Origin: Hedera helix
Lineage: Eukaryota > Streptophyta > Magnoliopsida > Apiales > Araliaceae
Reading direction: 5' to 3'
DNA length: 64,000 bases
Assembly: GCA_947179155.2 (NCBI GenBank)
Contig: OX359266.1
Span: 42,185,039-42,249,038 of the forward strand
Of the stretch, positions 36,467 through 49,828 are shown piece by piece (position 1 is the first letter of the stretch; each line of letters starts with the position of its first letter). A program made the translations under genes and the position numbers. The notes under the pieces were generated by a model. That model saw only the letters and a program-made list of their open reading frames with translations. It did no database searches and was not told the DNA's origin.

Positions 36467-36612
36467 TGTGACGCCCCCCAAATTCGGGTACAAATACCTC
36501 GAACTCAGTGCTCACGATCCAATACAACTATATCATACACACATCCCAAAAATAACACATAATATCTATTGCGAAAAAATAAACGTGTATTTTTTATACA
36601 AAAGGGTTAACT
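36467..36612 (-). mobile_element. Truncated LTR fragment (minus orientation)
   Basis: It begins TGTGACGCCCCCCAAATTCGG, a diverged form of the young LTR end TGTGACGACCCCAAATCCGG. It is cut off at 36612, where an oppositely oriented LTR starts. Confidence 0.75.
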
Positions 36613-37295
<683 letters not shown>

Positions 37296-40132
37296 TGTGA
37301 CGACCCCAAATCCGGGCTCTTTAACCTCGGGTTTGGTTCTCACTGTACAATACTTAACCATAATGAAATACATAAATTGTATTCAACTTCGCGGAATAAT
37401 ACAAAAGGTTCCTTAATCAAAAGGCTACACTTCCCAAGGTCTATTACCTTAATCTTAAACATTACATATCTTAAGGGAAATACAAAAGATTTACAACAGT
37501 AATTACATAACAGTAATATAAACTAGCATGCAATTACTAAAACTAAGCATTCGCTTTCCCTTTGCCTTTGTCCGATTTAGAGCTTTCGGGATTGGCTGAA
37601 ATATAGTCATGATATAGCAAGAATGAGCAACTAAATGGCTCAGCAAGTTTATAAACAACAATCATACGATATATCATGATGAAGGGAAATAACTTCAAGG
37701 TTTCAACAATAGCAATTGTGAAAGATAACAAGAATCAATGTTCAATAAAAGAAGGAATTGACTCTTTACTGCTGAGTGGTCTTTAAGGACCATGAACTGC
37801 TACTAAGGTAAAACAGACATACAATGTCTGACTCCTCGTTTAAAATAACGGGACACTTGAGGGGATCAGTCTTCTCATGTCCTATGTATATGCATCACAT
37901 TTAGTTTTTCTTGCGCGCTGTCGGGTCTTCGACAAATAAAAATCCCCTTTAACTAGGGTTGTTCTATCTTAGTCTTACTGTAAGAATCCGTACCAGCCAA
38001 TGGTTTGGATAAGCTTTTATAATATTCAACTAAATGAATTTAACATGCATTTGTCTAGCCGAAACAATTAGCTTAGACGTTCTTAAACAGTTTGCAAAGC
38101 ACTATGTGCGAATACAATAATCGATAGCGATGTGAAGTAATTTTTGATAATTAATTCACTTAAAGATCTGTCAAGTAACTACGAGTGTAGAATACTTGCT
38201 CAACAATAATTGAAATGTAAATACAGTTGAATAATAATTGCAACGGTAAGTACAAGTTAAAATTAGGAAACTTGCCTCGTGCGTCGTCTACTGCTTAATC
38301 AAATTAATCTAACAATCCTTGAACGGACCTAACAATTGAATCAATTTGATCTTAAATTAGTATCATATATTTGTAAGTATAATGACCTTTATAAACCTTA
38401 TGAACCACATAAATGATTAGTTATAGGTACTTAAACACTTAGGAAATATTATCATTATTTGATAATATTTCAAACACAAAGAACTTATATTAAATGTTTA
38501 ATATAGTTCAAAATAAGTATCTAATATTATTAATCCTTTAATAATATTTTATTAATTATCTAATATTATTAATCATTTAATAATATTTTATTAAGTTTCT
38601 AATATTATTAATCATTTAATAATATTTTATTAAGTATCTAATATTATTAATCATTTAATAATACATTATTGATTATCTAATATTATTAATCATTTAATAA
38701 TATTTTATTGACTTTATAATATTATTACACACATAATAATATTTTAATGATTTTCTAATATTATTATTTATTTAATAATATTTTATTACCTTTATTATAT
38801 TATTATATCAATAATAATATATATACACCTTTAAATCAATAAATCAATCATATATATAATTAAAAATATATTTATTAAGTCCAAAAATACTAAAATGATT
38901 TTTGGAACATTTTTCATTTTCTGACCCGAACCAGACCCGACCCGACCCGGCTGACCCGGCCCGACCCGACCCGGTTCGGGTTTTTATTTTTTTTTCCAAA
39001 ACAGTGGACTGCGCCCCGGCGCAGTGTTTTGTTCTACACACTGCGCCCCGGCGCTGACTCACAGAAACATTTTTCAACTTTTGATTTTTTTCCAATTTTG
39101 ATACCTTTTGATCAAACCTTGATAAAATGAAATCTACACATCCAAATAACACCAAATCAGTGGTGATGTGTTCCTAACTTAATGTTTTACAATATTCCAT
39201 GGTTCGATCGTCTTTTGGAAAACGTTTTACACGAAATTTACGGATCGAACCACATAGGGTTGAAAAACGACATCTTTTTTGGTAAAAGCTATAACTTCCT
39301 TGTTATTCATTATTTTTGAAAACTTCCAAAAGGTTTTATCTTTAAAACTCATAGATCTAGTTTTCTAGCCATAAAAATCCATTTTTGGATTTGTACATTT
39401 CAAAATACAACATCAAACATAGCATGCATGGTTAGGGTTTACCGGTAAAACATGTTATGAACTTTTCTAGCATTGTTATGCATTTCTAACCAACCAAAAC
39501 ATGTTATAAACACATAGATCTATGAATATACATATATTACATAGTTACATACATCTAGACCATCAAAACAAGTTTTGATCGGTTAAAAATAGATTTTAAC
39601 CATTCAAAAGCTTTCTAGGCTACAAAAATGAAATGAGAAGGGTTCTAGAGCACTTTTAAACCTTAGTGATTTGTTTGCTCTCCTTCTCCTCCTACCAAAG
39701 TATGTTGTGTAGCTTGAGGACATCTACCAAGACCTTCCTTAGCTTTTCTCACACAAACTCTAGTGTATTTTCTCTTTAGCTCTCAAAGTCTCTCTCTCTT
39801 TTCTCTAGAAATGTCTAGCAAATAAACTAACAACCTTGTAACAAGTGTAGAGCCTCTTATTTATAGCACACCACTAATACACCATTAACTCACTAATTCA
39901 CCCATGTTGGTCAATTAATTGCTAATCATGCTTACTATTCCTTTGATTGACTAGTTGATGGACTTTTGGAATGACTAGGGTTGTTCAACCACTATATGAC
40001 ATGGATGGATTTCCAAGCAATCTAAGAAGTCAAGTTATCCATGTGGGACCCTCAAAAATTCAGCAAATTGAATTATCCAAGCCATTTTTCCTTTATTTTT
40101 AATGCAAAAATGTGCATATATACATCTATATA

Positions 40133-40189
<57 letters not shown>

Positions 40190-40625
40190 ACCAAAGTTTG
40201 ACCCTTATTGGACTTCACATTGGGCTTGGTAATAACTTCTATTGGGCTCATTCAATTAAATTGTTTGGGCTCAATTTAAATACCACATTGGGCTTCTTTT
40301 AAATAGTCTAGGTTACATTTAATTAAATCAAGCATTGAGCTTGTTTAATTAATTACATGGGCTAGTAATTAAATTAATTACATGGGCTACTAGGTTAATA
40401 TCTTTAACCTAGTTTATCAACTCATTTGGATTTAAAATATAATCCAATTAGATTTGCTTAAATTAATTATACACTTTGCTTTAATTTTTTAAATAAATAT
40501 ACAAGCACATAAGTACATTTATTTAATTATCTAATGCACAATTAATTAATGAGAAAAATTTAAATTCATTGCTAAATATTTATTAAGTATATTTACAATG
40601 ACTAAAGAAATTCGTGGTCATTACA
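37296..40625 (-). mobile_element. 3' LTR of the chromovirus (3330 bp)
   Basis: On the plus strand it starts TGTGACGACCCCAAATCC and ends TCGTGGTCATTACA. It contains a minus-strand TATA (CTATAAATAA) at 39857-39866, an AT-rich tandem array at about 38515-38800, GC-rich palindromes at about 39008-39056 and a (TA)n tract near 40130-40187. It has one more 36/37-bp tandem unit and a longer (TA)n tract than the other LTR. Confidence 0.93.
38515..38800. repeat. Tandem array of about 36-37 bp AT-rich units inside the LTR
   Basis: Units of the form CTAATATTATTAATCATTTA followed by ATAATATTTTATT and a variable 4-7 bp link repeat about eight times. The same array occurs in the other LTR at about 47780-48025 with one unit fewer. 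Confidence 0.85.
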
Positions 40626-40638
40626 TTCTCCCCCCCTT
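40626..40638 (-). other. Polypurine tract of the chromovirus
   Basis: On the minus strand AAGGGGGGGAGAA directly abuts the 3' LTR, the expected position of the plus-strand primer. Confidence 0.85.
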
Positions 40639-40672
40639 ATAAGAATTCCGTCCCCGGAATTACAAATTTAAA

Positions 40673-41713
40673 CTACTCAAACAGATGCGGATAGTTAGCC
40701 CTCATCTTTTCTTCAAGCTCCCACGTAGCTTCCTCAGCGTTGTGGTTCCTCCAAAGGACTTTGACAGAATGTATAACCTTATTCCGTAAACTCTGCTCTT
40801 TCCTATCTAGTATTTGGACAGGAATTTCTTCATACGATAAGTCTTTCTCGACTTGTATTGGCTCATAGGATATGACATGTTTGTGGTCTGGTTTGTATGG
40901 TCGCAGCACCGACACATGAAACACATTGTGAATATGCTCAAGTTCAGGAGGTAAAGCTACCTCGTACGCCACTTCACCCACTCTCTTTAATATCTCGAAC
41001 GGTCCTATGAACCTCGGACTCAGCTTCCCTTTCTTTCCAAATCGGATCTTCCCTTTCCAGGGAGATACCTTCATGAACACAAAACTCCCTACTTCGAAGT
41101 CTCGCTTCTGTCGATGTAAATCGGCGTATTTCTTCTGACGGTCCTGAGCTGCTACTAGCCGAGCTCTTATTACCTTGATAATCTCTACCGTTTGTTGAAC
41201 CAATTCCGGCCCCAACAATCGGCGTTCTCCTACCTCATCCCAATATAGAGATGTTCTGCACTTCCTTCCGTACAATGCTTCGTAAGGCGGCATGCCTATG
41301 CTTGCATGATAACTATTGTTGTATGCAAACTCAACTAATGGTAGATGGTTCTCCCAACTGCCCTTGAAATCCATCACACAGGCCCTGAGCATATCTTCCA
41401 ATGTCTGTATTGTTCTTTCACTTTGCCCATCGGTCTGTGGATGATATGCTGTACTCATTCTCAATTGTGTCCCCAATCTCTCCTGAAGACTTCTCCAAAA
41501 TTTTGACGTGAAGCGCGGATCTCTGTCTGACACAATCGATACCGGCACCCCATGTCTCGAAACTATCTCCTTGATGTACAGTTTAGCCAACTGATCCAAA
41601 CTGAACTTAATCTTGATCGGCAAAAAGTGCGCTGACTTTGTTAGTCGATCTACAATCACCCATATTGCGTCAAATCCCTTCTGTGTTGCTGGAAGTCCTA
41701 CCACAAAATCCAT
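40673..41713 (-). pseudogene. Retrotransposon integrase core and chromodomain (pol 3' part)
   Basis: This frame begins after an in-frame TGA (about 41729-41731) that replaces the Trp expected before KWEHITMDFV. It carries the integrase catalytic core, starting at MDFVVGLPATQKGFDAIWV and including VSDRDPRFTSKFW and YHPQTDGQSERTIQTLEDML (acidic triad region). A GPF/Y-type segment (SPRFIGPFEILKRVG) follows, and then a C-terminal chromodomain-like motif (VKVLWRNHN.EEATWELEE). The chromodomain marks the chromovirus group and is thought to direct insertion to heterochromatin. Without the upstream zinc-binding part in one chain it is not expected to work. Confidence 0.9.
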
Positions 41714-41731
41714 TGTGATATGCTCCCATTT

Positions 41732-42178
41732 TCACTCAGGAATCTCTAACGGCTGTAGTAATCCACTTGGTCTCTGATGTTCAGCCTTTACCCTTTGACA
41801 AGTTAGACATCGGCTGACACATTCTGCGACCTCCCTTTTTAAATTCGGCCACCAAAAATGCTGACGCAGATCTTGATACATCTTCGTACTTCCCGGATGT
41901 ATCGAGTATCTCGTACTGTGGGCCTCTTGCAAAATCTCTTCTCGTAATTCGGGCACTAGTGGCACCCAAACACGATTTTCAAACCTTAGCAATCCCATGC
42001 TATCTTCCTTGAACTTGACCTCTTTCCCTTCGGTCATTCTCACCCTTATTCTGACACATTCTTCATCTTTGTCTTGAGCCTCTTTTATCCGATCTAACAG
42101 GGTTGGGCTCGCTTCCACTTCCATTGACTCATTTGGGTTTCTTACCTCCAACCCCATTCGAGCCATCTCTTGAACCAA
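41732..42178 (-). pseudogene. Retrotransposon integrase zinc-binding region (pol middle part)
   Basis: In the same frame as both neighbours, but isolated by a TAA after LTDQE (about 42179-42181) and a TGA at about 41729. It contains the HHCC zinc-binding module (HSTRYSIHPGSTKMYQDLR ... CLTCQRVK) that precedes the integrase core. The stops look like point mutations in what was one continuous pol frame. Confidence 0.88.
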
Positions 42179-44722
42179 TTATTCCTGATCTGTCAAGATG
42201 AACAATTTCTCCCTGCTCTTTCTGCTTAGAGCATCTGCTACTACGTTGGCCTTGCCGGGATAATATAGAATTTCACAATCATAGTCTTTGATCAATTCTA
42301 ACCATCTCCGTTGCCTCATATTTAACTCCTTCTGGGTGAAGATATACTTCAGACTCTTGTGGTCCGTGAATATCTCACATTTCTCTCCATATAAATAATG
42401 TCTCCAGATTTTAAGGGCAAACACTACCGCAGCCAGCTCCAAGTCGTGGGTAGGGTATCCCTTATCGTAATCCTTCAACTGTCTGGACGCATACGCAACG
42501 ACCTTGCCGTTTTGCATAAGCACACAGCCAAGTCCCTTGTGCGATGCATCACTGTAGACCGTAAAACCTCCCGTATCGTCCGGTAAAGTCAATACAGGTG
42601 CTTCACTAAGTCTCTTCTTTAACTCCTGAAAACTCTCCTCACACTTCTCCGTCCATACGTATTTCACCGTCTTCCTCGTTAAATTTGTCAGCGGTGTTGC
42701 TATCTTTGAAAAATCTTGAATGAATCTCCGATAGTAACCCGCTAACCCCAAGAAACTTCTTACCTCCGTCGGCGTCCTTGGTTGTTCCCAATTCATCACC
42801 GCTTCCACCTTTGCTGGATCTACTGAAACTCCCTCCTTGTCAATGACATGACCCAAAAATTGAACTCTCTCCAACCAGAATTCACACTTCGAAAATTTAG
42901 CATACAACTGTTCCTTTCGTAAAATCTCCAACACCACTCTTAGGTGTTCCTCATGCTCCTCCTTCGTTTTGGAATAAACCAAAATATCGTCAATGAACAC
43001 GACAACAAATTTATCCAAGTACTGCTTGAATATTCTGTTCATCATGTCCATAAATGCGGCTGGCGCATTCGTCAGTCCAAACGACATCATCAGAAACTCA
43101 TAATGCCCATATCGAGTTCTGAATGCCGTCTTGGGTACATCCTCCTTCCTGACTTTCAACTGATGATAACCAGTCCTCAAGTCAATCTTTGAAAAGTACT
43201 TCGCCCCTTTCAATTGATCGAAAAGATCGTCAATTCGTGGCAATGGGTAATTGTTCTTAATTGTTACCTTATTCAGCTCTCTGTAATCCACACATAGCCT
43301 CATCGATCCATCCTTCTTCTTTACAAACAGCACAGGTGCTCCCCATGGAGAAACACTTGGCTGAATGTACTTATTATCCAACAACTCCTGTAGTTGGATC
43401 ATTAACTCCTTCATTTCTACCGGAGCCATCCTATATGGTGCCTTTGATATTGGTGCTGTCCCCGGTACCAAATTAATTACAAACTCTATCTCCCTATCTG
43501 GCGGTAAACCTGACAGTACATCTGGAAACACGTCCATGAACTCCCTCACTACTGGTATTTGCTCCATCTCGGGATTCACCATCTGTGTGTCCACTATGTG
43601 AGCCAAATACCCTACACAACCTTTCCTTAACAGTTTCTTGGCCTGCATCATCGTCAGACATGCTGATTGTCTAGACGACTTGCTGCCATAAAATACGACC
43701 TTAGACCTATTTGGTGTCTTAAGGTGTATACACTTCTTTTGACAATCAATTATAGCTCCATGGTTAAACAACCAATCCATTCCAAGTATAACGTCAAACT
43801 CCCCCAAACGTATTGGAATTAAATCTACACTCAACTTCTGACCCCTGATTTCAGCACAACAGTTTCTATGTACATACTCTACAGGAATCACTTCTTTATT
43901 TGCAACTTCTATGTTCATTGGGTTCTCTAGTTTTTGTCTAGGCAATTCTAACCGTTTAGCGAATTCATCAGACACAAATGAACAGGTAGCGCCCGAATCA
44001 AATAATACATAAGCATTTATATCATTGATCGGAATAATACCTGACACCACGTCTTTTGATTCGACGGCGTCCTGCACCGTCATGTTGAAAGTCCGTGCCG
44101 TTGGTTTGTTCTGTGGCACCGGCCCTCCAATGGTCAGTTTGGCGTTGTTGTTGTTGCTGTTGCTTCCCCTATAGCCCGAACTCCCTCCGGTGTTTTTCTT
44201 CTTCGGACAATCTTTAAATTGATGGTCCATGGCCCCGCAGGCGAAACAACCTCCTTTCCTTTTTGGTGTGGGACAATTAGGAGCGATGTGCCCCTCTTGC
44301 CCACAGTTATAGCAGACATTTCTTCCTTTCATGCACTCCCCGGTGTGGTTCTTTTCGCACTGACTGCATTTATTAGCTTTCTTCGATTCACTGCCCTGGG
44401 GTGTCCCCGAACTGCTGTTGTTATTCCATTTGCGTTTGTTCGAGTTGCTGCCCCCACTGCTGCCCTCTCGGTTTCCTCCATCACCTTTCTTCTTGTTCCG
44501 CTCCTGGTTGTGCTTATTCAAAGCTTCATTTCCACCCTCAGCTATGATAGCTTTCTCCAGTAACGTTGCAAAGTTTGTAATCTGGAGAACAGCTACCCGA
44601 CTGTAAACCCACGGTTTCAGCCCCTGTTCGAATCTTCTGGCGCGCCTCGCCTCAGTATCCACCTGGTGTGTGGCAAATCTCGCCAATTCATTGAACTTGG
44701 CGGCGTATTCTGATACCGACAT
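42179..44722 (-). pseudogene. Retrotransposon gag 3' part, protease, reverse transcriptase and RNase H
   Basis: 847 residues in one frame. The end of the gag capsid region is followed by a CCHC knuckle at residues 137-150 (CYNCGQEGHIAPNC) and extra Cys pairs on both sides, aspartic protease DSGA near 242, RT with LRTGYHQLKV and FIDD at 576-579, and RNase H with YSDASHKGLGCVLMQ. gag and pol share this frame. The 5' end is disconnected from the gag start by a one-base loss near 44722, and the 3' end meets a TAA. Family role: copying RNA to cDNA in virus-like particles. Confidence 0.92.
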
Positions 44723-45207
44723 GTACCTTGCTTCAGCTCTAGGAATTTAATTTCCATCCTAGCCTTTGTACTCTCTGTAAAGTAGTTTTCCAAGAATACC
44801 TCTTTGAATCGCGCCCACGCGATCGTTCCCTCCCCAGCTCTACTCTTATTAGCCTTCCACCAGTGGCTGGCCTCTCCTTTCATCATGAAGGTAGCAAATG
44901 AGGTCATTTGCTCCTCCCTAACTCGTGCGACCTCGAAGACTTTTTCCATCTCCTCTATCCAGGTCTGTGCTTCTATAGGATCCGTGGTTCCTTTGAACTC
45001 GGGTGGTCCTATCAATTTGAAATCCTTAAAGGTTGCTAGTGGAGCGGCAGGGTTTGTTGCTCCAGTAGCCTCTGCGTTGCGTCCGCGAAATGCTCCCATT
45101 AGCATTTCTACGAACTCTTGGACAGGGTTGGGTGGTACCCCTCCGGCATTTACTGACTCTTCGGGTGGTGGTGGGGGTAGTCGTTGATTCCTTCTCTGTG
45201 GCGGCAT
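44617..45207 (-). pseudogene. Retrotransposon gag N-terminal part (frameshifted)
   Basis: It begins MPPQRRNQRLPPPPPEE and runs through the retrotransposon gag domain (GPPEFKGTTDPIEAQTWIEE, HWWKANK, FLELKQG). It then leaves the family reading after LKQG because of a one-base loss near 44722; the remaining residues are out of frame and overlap the pol frame. Expected function: capsid/nucleocapsid precursor. Confidence 0.9.
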
Positions 45208-45553
45208 TTTCTGTATAAAGAAAATTTAATTAATTAAAGTTGTTTCAATCTTTTTACTTTCGTTTTGTAGCTTAGGTATTTTAAACTAAAGCACAAATAA
45301 TCATCTTGACACATATAAACATAAACGAAAATGCATTTATATTCATATGCTAAATCACAGTGCGTAGCACTTTTACATCATAAGCATACTGCTATAAACG
45401 CTGCTAACCCCGTTAGTTAAAACAAAAGACGGGATCTAACATATCCCACAACTTCATAGAGTTGGGATTTATAACATACTAACCCTCTATCAAAACAAAA
45501 GTTGGGTTTCTACTGCATCTATGTACATACATCATAAATAAAGAAAAATACAA

Positions 45554-46315
45554 CTAACGGCGCATCCCTCGACGAACCGCATCGTCGTACTCCTCATCTC
45601 CAATAGCCCTGACCACACCCCTACTGATGGTGTGCAAGGTCTGGCCCTCCTCGGCAGGGTAATAGTGCACCCTACGCTGGATCCTACCAACTGATGAGCG
45701 ATAGACGTAACTGAGTCTATCTATCCTCACATTCTTCTCCCTAACCTCCTCCTCCAGCTCCATCATCTGACCGTGAGCTGCATCACGCTGTACCTCCATA
45801 TCTAGTCTATCCTGGACTGCCTGCTGCATCTGGCCCCTCATGGCCTCCCTCTCTGCCTCTGTCTGCTGAATCTTCAGCTCAGCGGCTATCAACCTGACCT
45901 CCATCTCGGCCATCCTCGCCTTCAGCTCTATGTTCTCGCCAGAGAACATATAAGCTGTATCTCGGTACTGCTCCTCTGTCTGCTGGTGGATCTGGTTCTG
46001 CTCCTCCAGGTGCTGAACCCTCTCCTCTAGCTCATCGTTAGCCGTAGTGAGAGTATCGATGATGTCACTGGCGACAGTGCCCATGCCATCAACATACTCA
46101 GCTGGCCCCTCATCCTCATCATCATCAGTATCAGCCTCCTCCTCACTGTACTGCCCCATAACTCCGCCCCAGACAGTGTCCTCTCTATCTCCCTCCTCGG
46201 GATCTGACTCTGGCTCCTCGATCGGTGCAGCCACCCGTGGCTGTGCGGTATCTATAGGGATATCCGTATAAATCACCTCCTCTACAGCAGTGCTCGACTG
46301 GCCTATCTCCGTCAT
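45554..46315 (-). CDS. Additional ORF upstream of gag: acidic coiled-coil protein, function unknown
   Basis: An ORF of 253 residues from the ATG at 46315 (MTEIGQSSTAVEEVIYTDIP), in the same sense as gag and between the PBS and gag. The N-terminal third is acidic (runs such as EEPESDPEEGDRE and EEEADTDDDEDEG). The middle (about residues 85-200) is a long heptad-rich coiled coil (ELEERVQHLEEQNQIHQQ). The end is basic (RRVHYYPAEE, DAVRRGMRR). It resembles no gag, pol or env domain I know. A related N-terminus survives in the older copy at 36023-36210. Extra ORFs occur in some plant LTR elements; a role in RNA or particle handling would be a guess. The frame is intact although gag-pol is broken. 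Confidence 0.75.
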   Translation of the reverse strand: MTEIGQSSTAVEEVIYTDIPIDTAQPRVAAPIEEPESDPEEGDREDTVWGGVMGQYSEEEADTDDDEDEGPAEYVDGMGTVASDIIDTLTTANDELEERVQHLEEQNQIHQQTEEQYRDTAYMFSGENIELKARMAEMEVRLIAAELKIQQTEAEREAMRGQMQQAVQDRLDMEVQRDAAHGQMMELEEEVREKNVRIDRLSYVYRSSVGRIQRRVHYYPAEEGQTLHTISRGVVRAIGDEEYDDAVRRGMRR

Positions 46316-46543
46316 CCTACAGTAACATAAATAACACATGTTAGTACAGCAATAAAATATATTCATTGATGAAATGAAATGATATTTTATCATGTACATC
46401 TCGGCTCGATGGATTTTCTCAATCCACCTCCAAAAATACACAACATGATGAATCTCCCTGATTCATCTCCTAACGCACTCGATATGAGTTTAGTACTAAG
46501 GTTATAACCTAGGTTTCGCAAATCCTAGCGTTTCTAACCTACA

Positions 46544-46555
46544 GCTCTGATACCA
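46544..46555 (-). other. Primer-binding site for initiator Met tRNA
   Basis: On the minus strand TGGTATCAGAGC lies three bases after the 5' LTR end. This matches the 3' end of plant initiator-methionine tRNA, the usual primer for such elements. Confidence 0.92.
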
Positions 46556-46558
46556 ACC

Positions 46559-49351
46559 TGTGACGACCCCAAATCCGGGCTCTTTAACCTCGGGTTTGGT
46601 TCTCACTGTACAATACTTAACCATAATGAAATACATAAATTGTATTCAACTTCGCGGAATAATACAAAAGGTTCCTTAATCAAAAGGCTACACTTCCCAA
46701 GGTCTATTACCTTAATATTAAACATTACATATCTTAAGGAAAATACAAAAGATTTACAACAGTAATTACATAACAGTAATATAAACTAGCATGCAATTAC
46801 TAAAACTAAGCATTCGCTTTCCCCTTGCCTTTGTCCGAATTAGAGCTTTCGGGAATGGCTGAAATATAGTCATGATATAGCAAGAATGAGCAACTAAATG
46901 GCTCAGCAAGTTTATAAACAACAATCATACGATATATCATGATGAAGGGAAATAACTTCAAGGTTTCAACAATAGCAATTGTGAAAGATAACAAGAATCA
47001 ATGTTCAATAAAAGAAGGAATTGACTCTTTACTGCTGAGTGGTCTTTAAGGACCATGAACTGCTACTAAGGTAAAACAGACATACAATGTCTGACTCCTC
47101 GTTTAAAATAACGGGACACTTGAGGGGATCAGTCCTCTCATGTCCTATGTATATGCATCACATTTAGTTTTTCTTGCGCGCTGTCGGGTCTTCGACAAAT
47201 AAAAATCCCCTTTAACTAGGGTTGTTCTATCTCAGTCTTACTGTAAGAATCCGTACCAGCCAATGGTTTGGATAAGCTTTTATAATATTCAACTAAATGA
47301 ATTTAACATGCATTTGTCTAGCCGAAACAATTAGCTTAGACGTTCTTAAACAGTTTGCAAAGCACTATGTGCGAATACAATAATCGATAGCGATGTGAAG
47401 TAATTTTTGATAATTAATTCACTTAAAGATCTGTCAAGTAACTACGAGTGTAGAATACTTGCTCAACAATAATTGAAATGTAAATACAGTTGAATAATAA
47501 TTGCAACGGTAAGTACAAGTTAAAATTAGGAAACTTGCCTCGTGCGTCGTCTACTGCTTAATCAAATTAATCTAACAATCCTTGAACGGACCTAACAATT
47601 GAATCAATTTGATCTTAAATTAGTATCATATATTTGTAAGTATAATGACCTTTATAAACCTTATGAACCACATAAATGATTAGTTATGGGTACTTAAACA
47701 CTTAGGAAATATTATCATTATTTGATAATATTTCAAACACAAAGAACTTATATTAAATGTTTAATATAGTTCAAAATAAGTATCTAATATTATTAATCCT
47801 TTAATAATATTTTATTAAGTTTCTAATATTATTAATCATTTAATAATATTTTATTAATTATCTAATATTATTAATCATTTAATAATACATTATTGATTAT
47901 CTAATATTATTAATCATTTAATAATATTTTATTGACTTTATAATATTATTACACACATAATAATATTTTAATGATTTTCTAATATTATTATTTATTTAAT
48001 AATATTTTATTACCTTTATTATATTATTATATCAATAATAATATATATACACCTTTAAATCAATAAATCAATCATATATATAATTAAAAATATATTTATT
48101 AAGTCCAAAAATACTAAAATGATTTTTGGAACATTTTTCATTTTCTGACCCGAACCAGACCCGACCCGACCCGGCTGACCCGGCCCGACCCGACCCGGTT
48201 CGGGTTTTTATTTTTTTTTCCAAAACAGTGGACTGCGCCCCGGCTCAGTGTTTTGTTTTACACACTGCACCCCGGCGCTGACTCACAGAAACATTTTTCA
48301 ACTTTTGATTTTTTTCCAATTTTGATACCTTTTGATCAAACCTTGATAAAATGAAATCTACACATCCAAATAACACCAAATCAGTGGTGATGTGTTCCTA
48401 ACTTAATGTTTTACAATATTCCATGGTTCGATCGTCTTTTGGAAAACGTTTTACACGAAATTTACGGATCGAACCACATAGGGTTGAAAAACGACATCCT
48501 TTTTGGTAAAAGCTATAACTTCCTTGTTATTCATTATTTTTGAAAACTTCCAAAAGGTTTTATCTTTAAAACTCATAGATCTAGTTTTCTAGCCATAAAA
48601 ATCCATTTTTGGATTTGTACATTTCAAAATACAACATCAAACATAGCATGCATGGTTAGGGTTTACCGGTAAAACATGTTATGAACTTTTCTAGCATTGT
48701 TATGCATTTCTAACCAACCAAAACATGTTATAAACACATAGATCTATGAATATACATATATTACATAGTTACATACATCTAGACCATCAAAACAAGTTTT
48801 GATCGGTTAAAAATAGATTTTAACCATTCAAAAGCTTTCTAGGCTACAAAAATGAAATGAGAAGGGTTCTAGAGTACTTTTAAACCTTAGTGATTTGCTT
48901 GCTCTCCTTCTCCTCCTACCAAAGTATGTTGTGTAGCTTGAGGACATCCACAAAGACCTTCCTTAGCTTTTCTCACACAAACTCTAGTGTATTTTCTCTT
49001 TAGCTCTCAAAGTCTCTCTCTCTTTTCTCTAGAAATGTCTAGCAAATAAACTAACAATCTTGTAACAAGTGTAGAGCCTCTTATTTATAGCACACCACTA
49101 ATACACCATTAACTCACTAATTCACCCATGTTGGTCAATTAATTGCTAATCATGCTTACTATTCCTTTGATTGACTAGTTGATGGACTTTTGGAATGACT
49201 AGGGTTGTTCAACCACTATATGACATGGATGGATTTCCAAGCAATCTAAGAAGTCAAGTTATCCATGTGGGGCCCTCAAAAATTCAGCAAATTGAATTAT
49301 CCAAGCCATTTTTCCTTTATTTTTAATGCAAAAATGTGCATATATACATAC

Positions 49352-49385
<34 letters not shown>

Positions 49386-49823
49386 TGACCAAAGTTTGAC
49401 CCTTATTGGACTTCACATTGGGCTTGGTAATAACTTCTATTGGGCTCATTCAATTAAATTGTTTGGGCTCAATTTAAATAGCACATTGGGCTTCTTTTAA
49501 ATAGTCTAGGTTACATTTAATTAAATCAAGCATTGGGCTTGTTTAATTAATTACATGGGCTAGTAATTAAATTAATTACATGGGCTACTAGGTTAATATC
49601 TTTAACCTAGTTTATCAACTCATTTGGATTTAAAATATAATCCAATTAGATTTGCTTAAATTAATTATACACTTTGCTTTAATTCTTTAAATAAATATAC
49701 AAGCACATAAGTACATTTATTTAATTATCTAATGCACAATTAATTAATGAGAAAAATTTAAATTCATTGCTAAATATTTATTAAGTATATTTACAATGAC
49801 TAAAGAAATTCGTGGTCATTACA
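46559..49823 (-). mobile_element. 5' LTR of the chromovirus (3265 bp)
   Basis: Nearly identical to 37296-40625. The minus-strand TATA (CTATAAATAA) at 49081-49090 lies about 735 bp from the upstream LTR edge, so U3 is short and R+U5 would be about 2.5 kb. The GC palindromes near 48235-48280 carry point changes not seen in the other LTR. Confidence 0.93.
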
Positions 49824-49828
49824 GCCCT

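Noticed and set aside
38844..39155. Gly/Ser/Arg-rich frame inside the LTR
   Set aside because: It comes from the GACCC repeats and GC palindromes, and continues into AT-rich LTR with no homology.
44219..45187. Plus-strand frames over gag (up to 127 residues)
   Set aside because: Shadows of the minus-strand gag frame.
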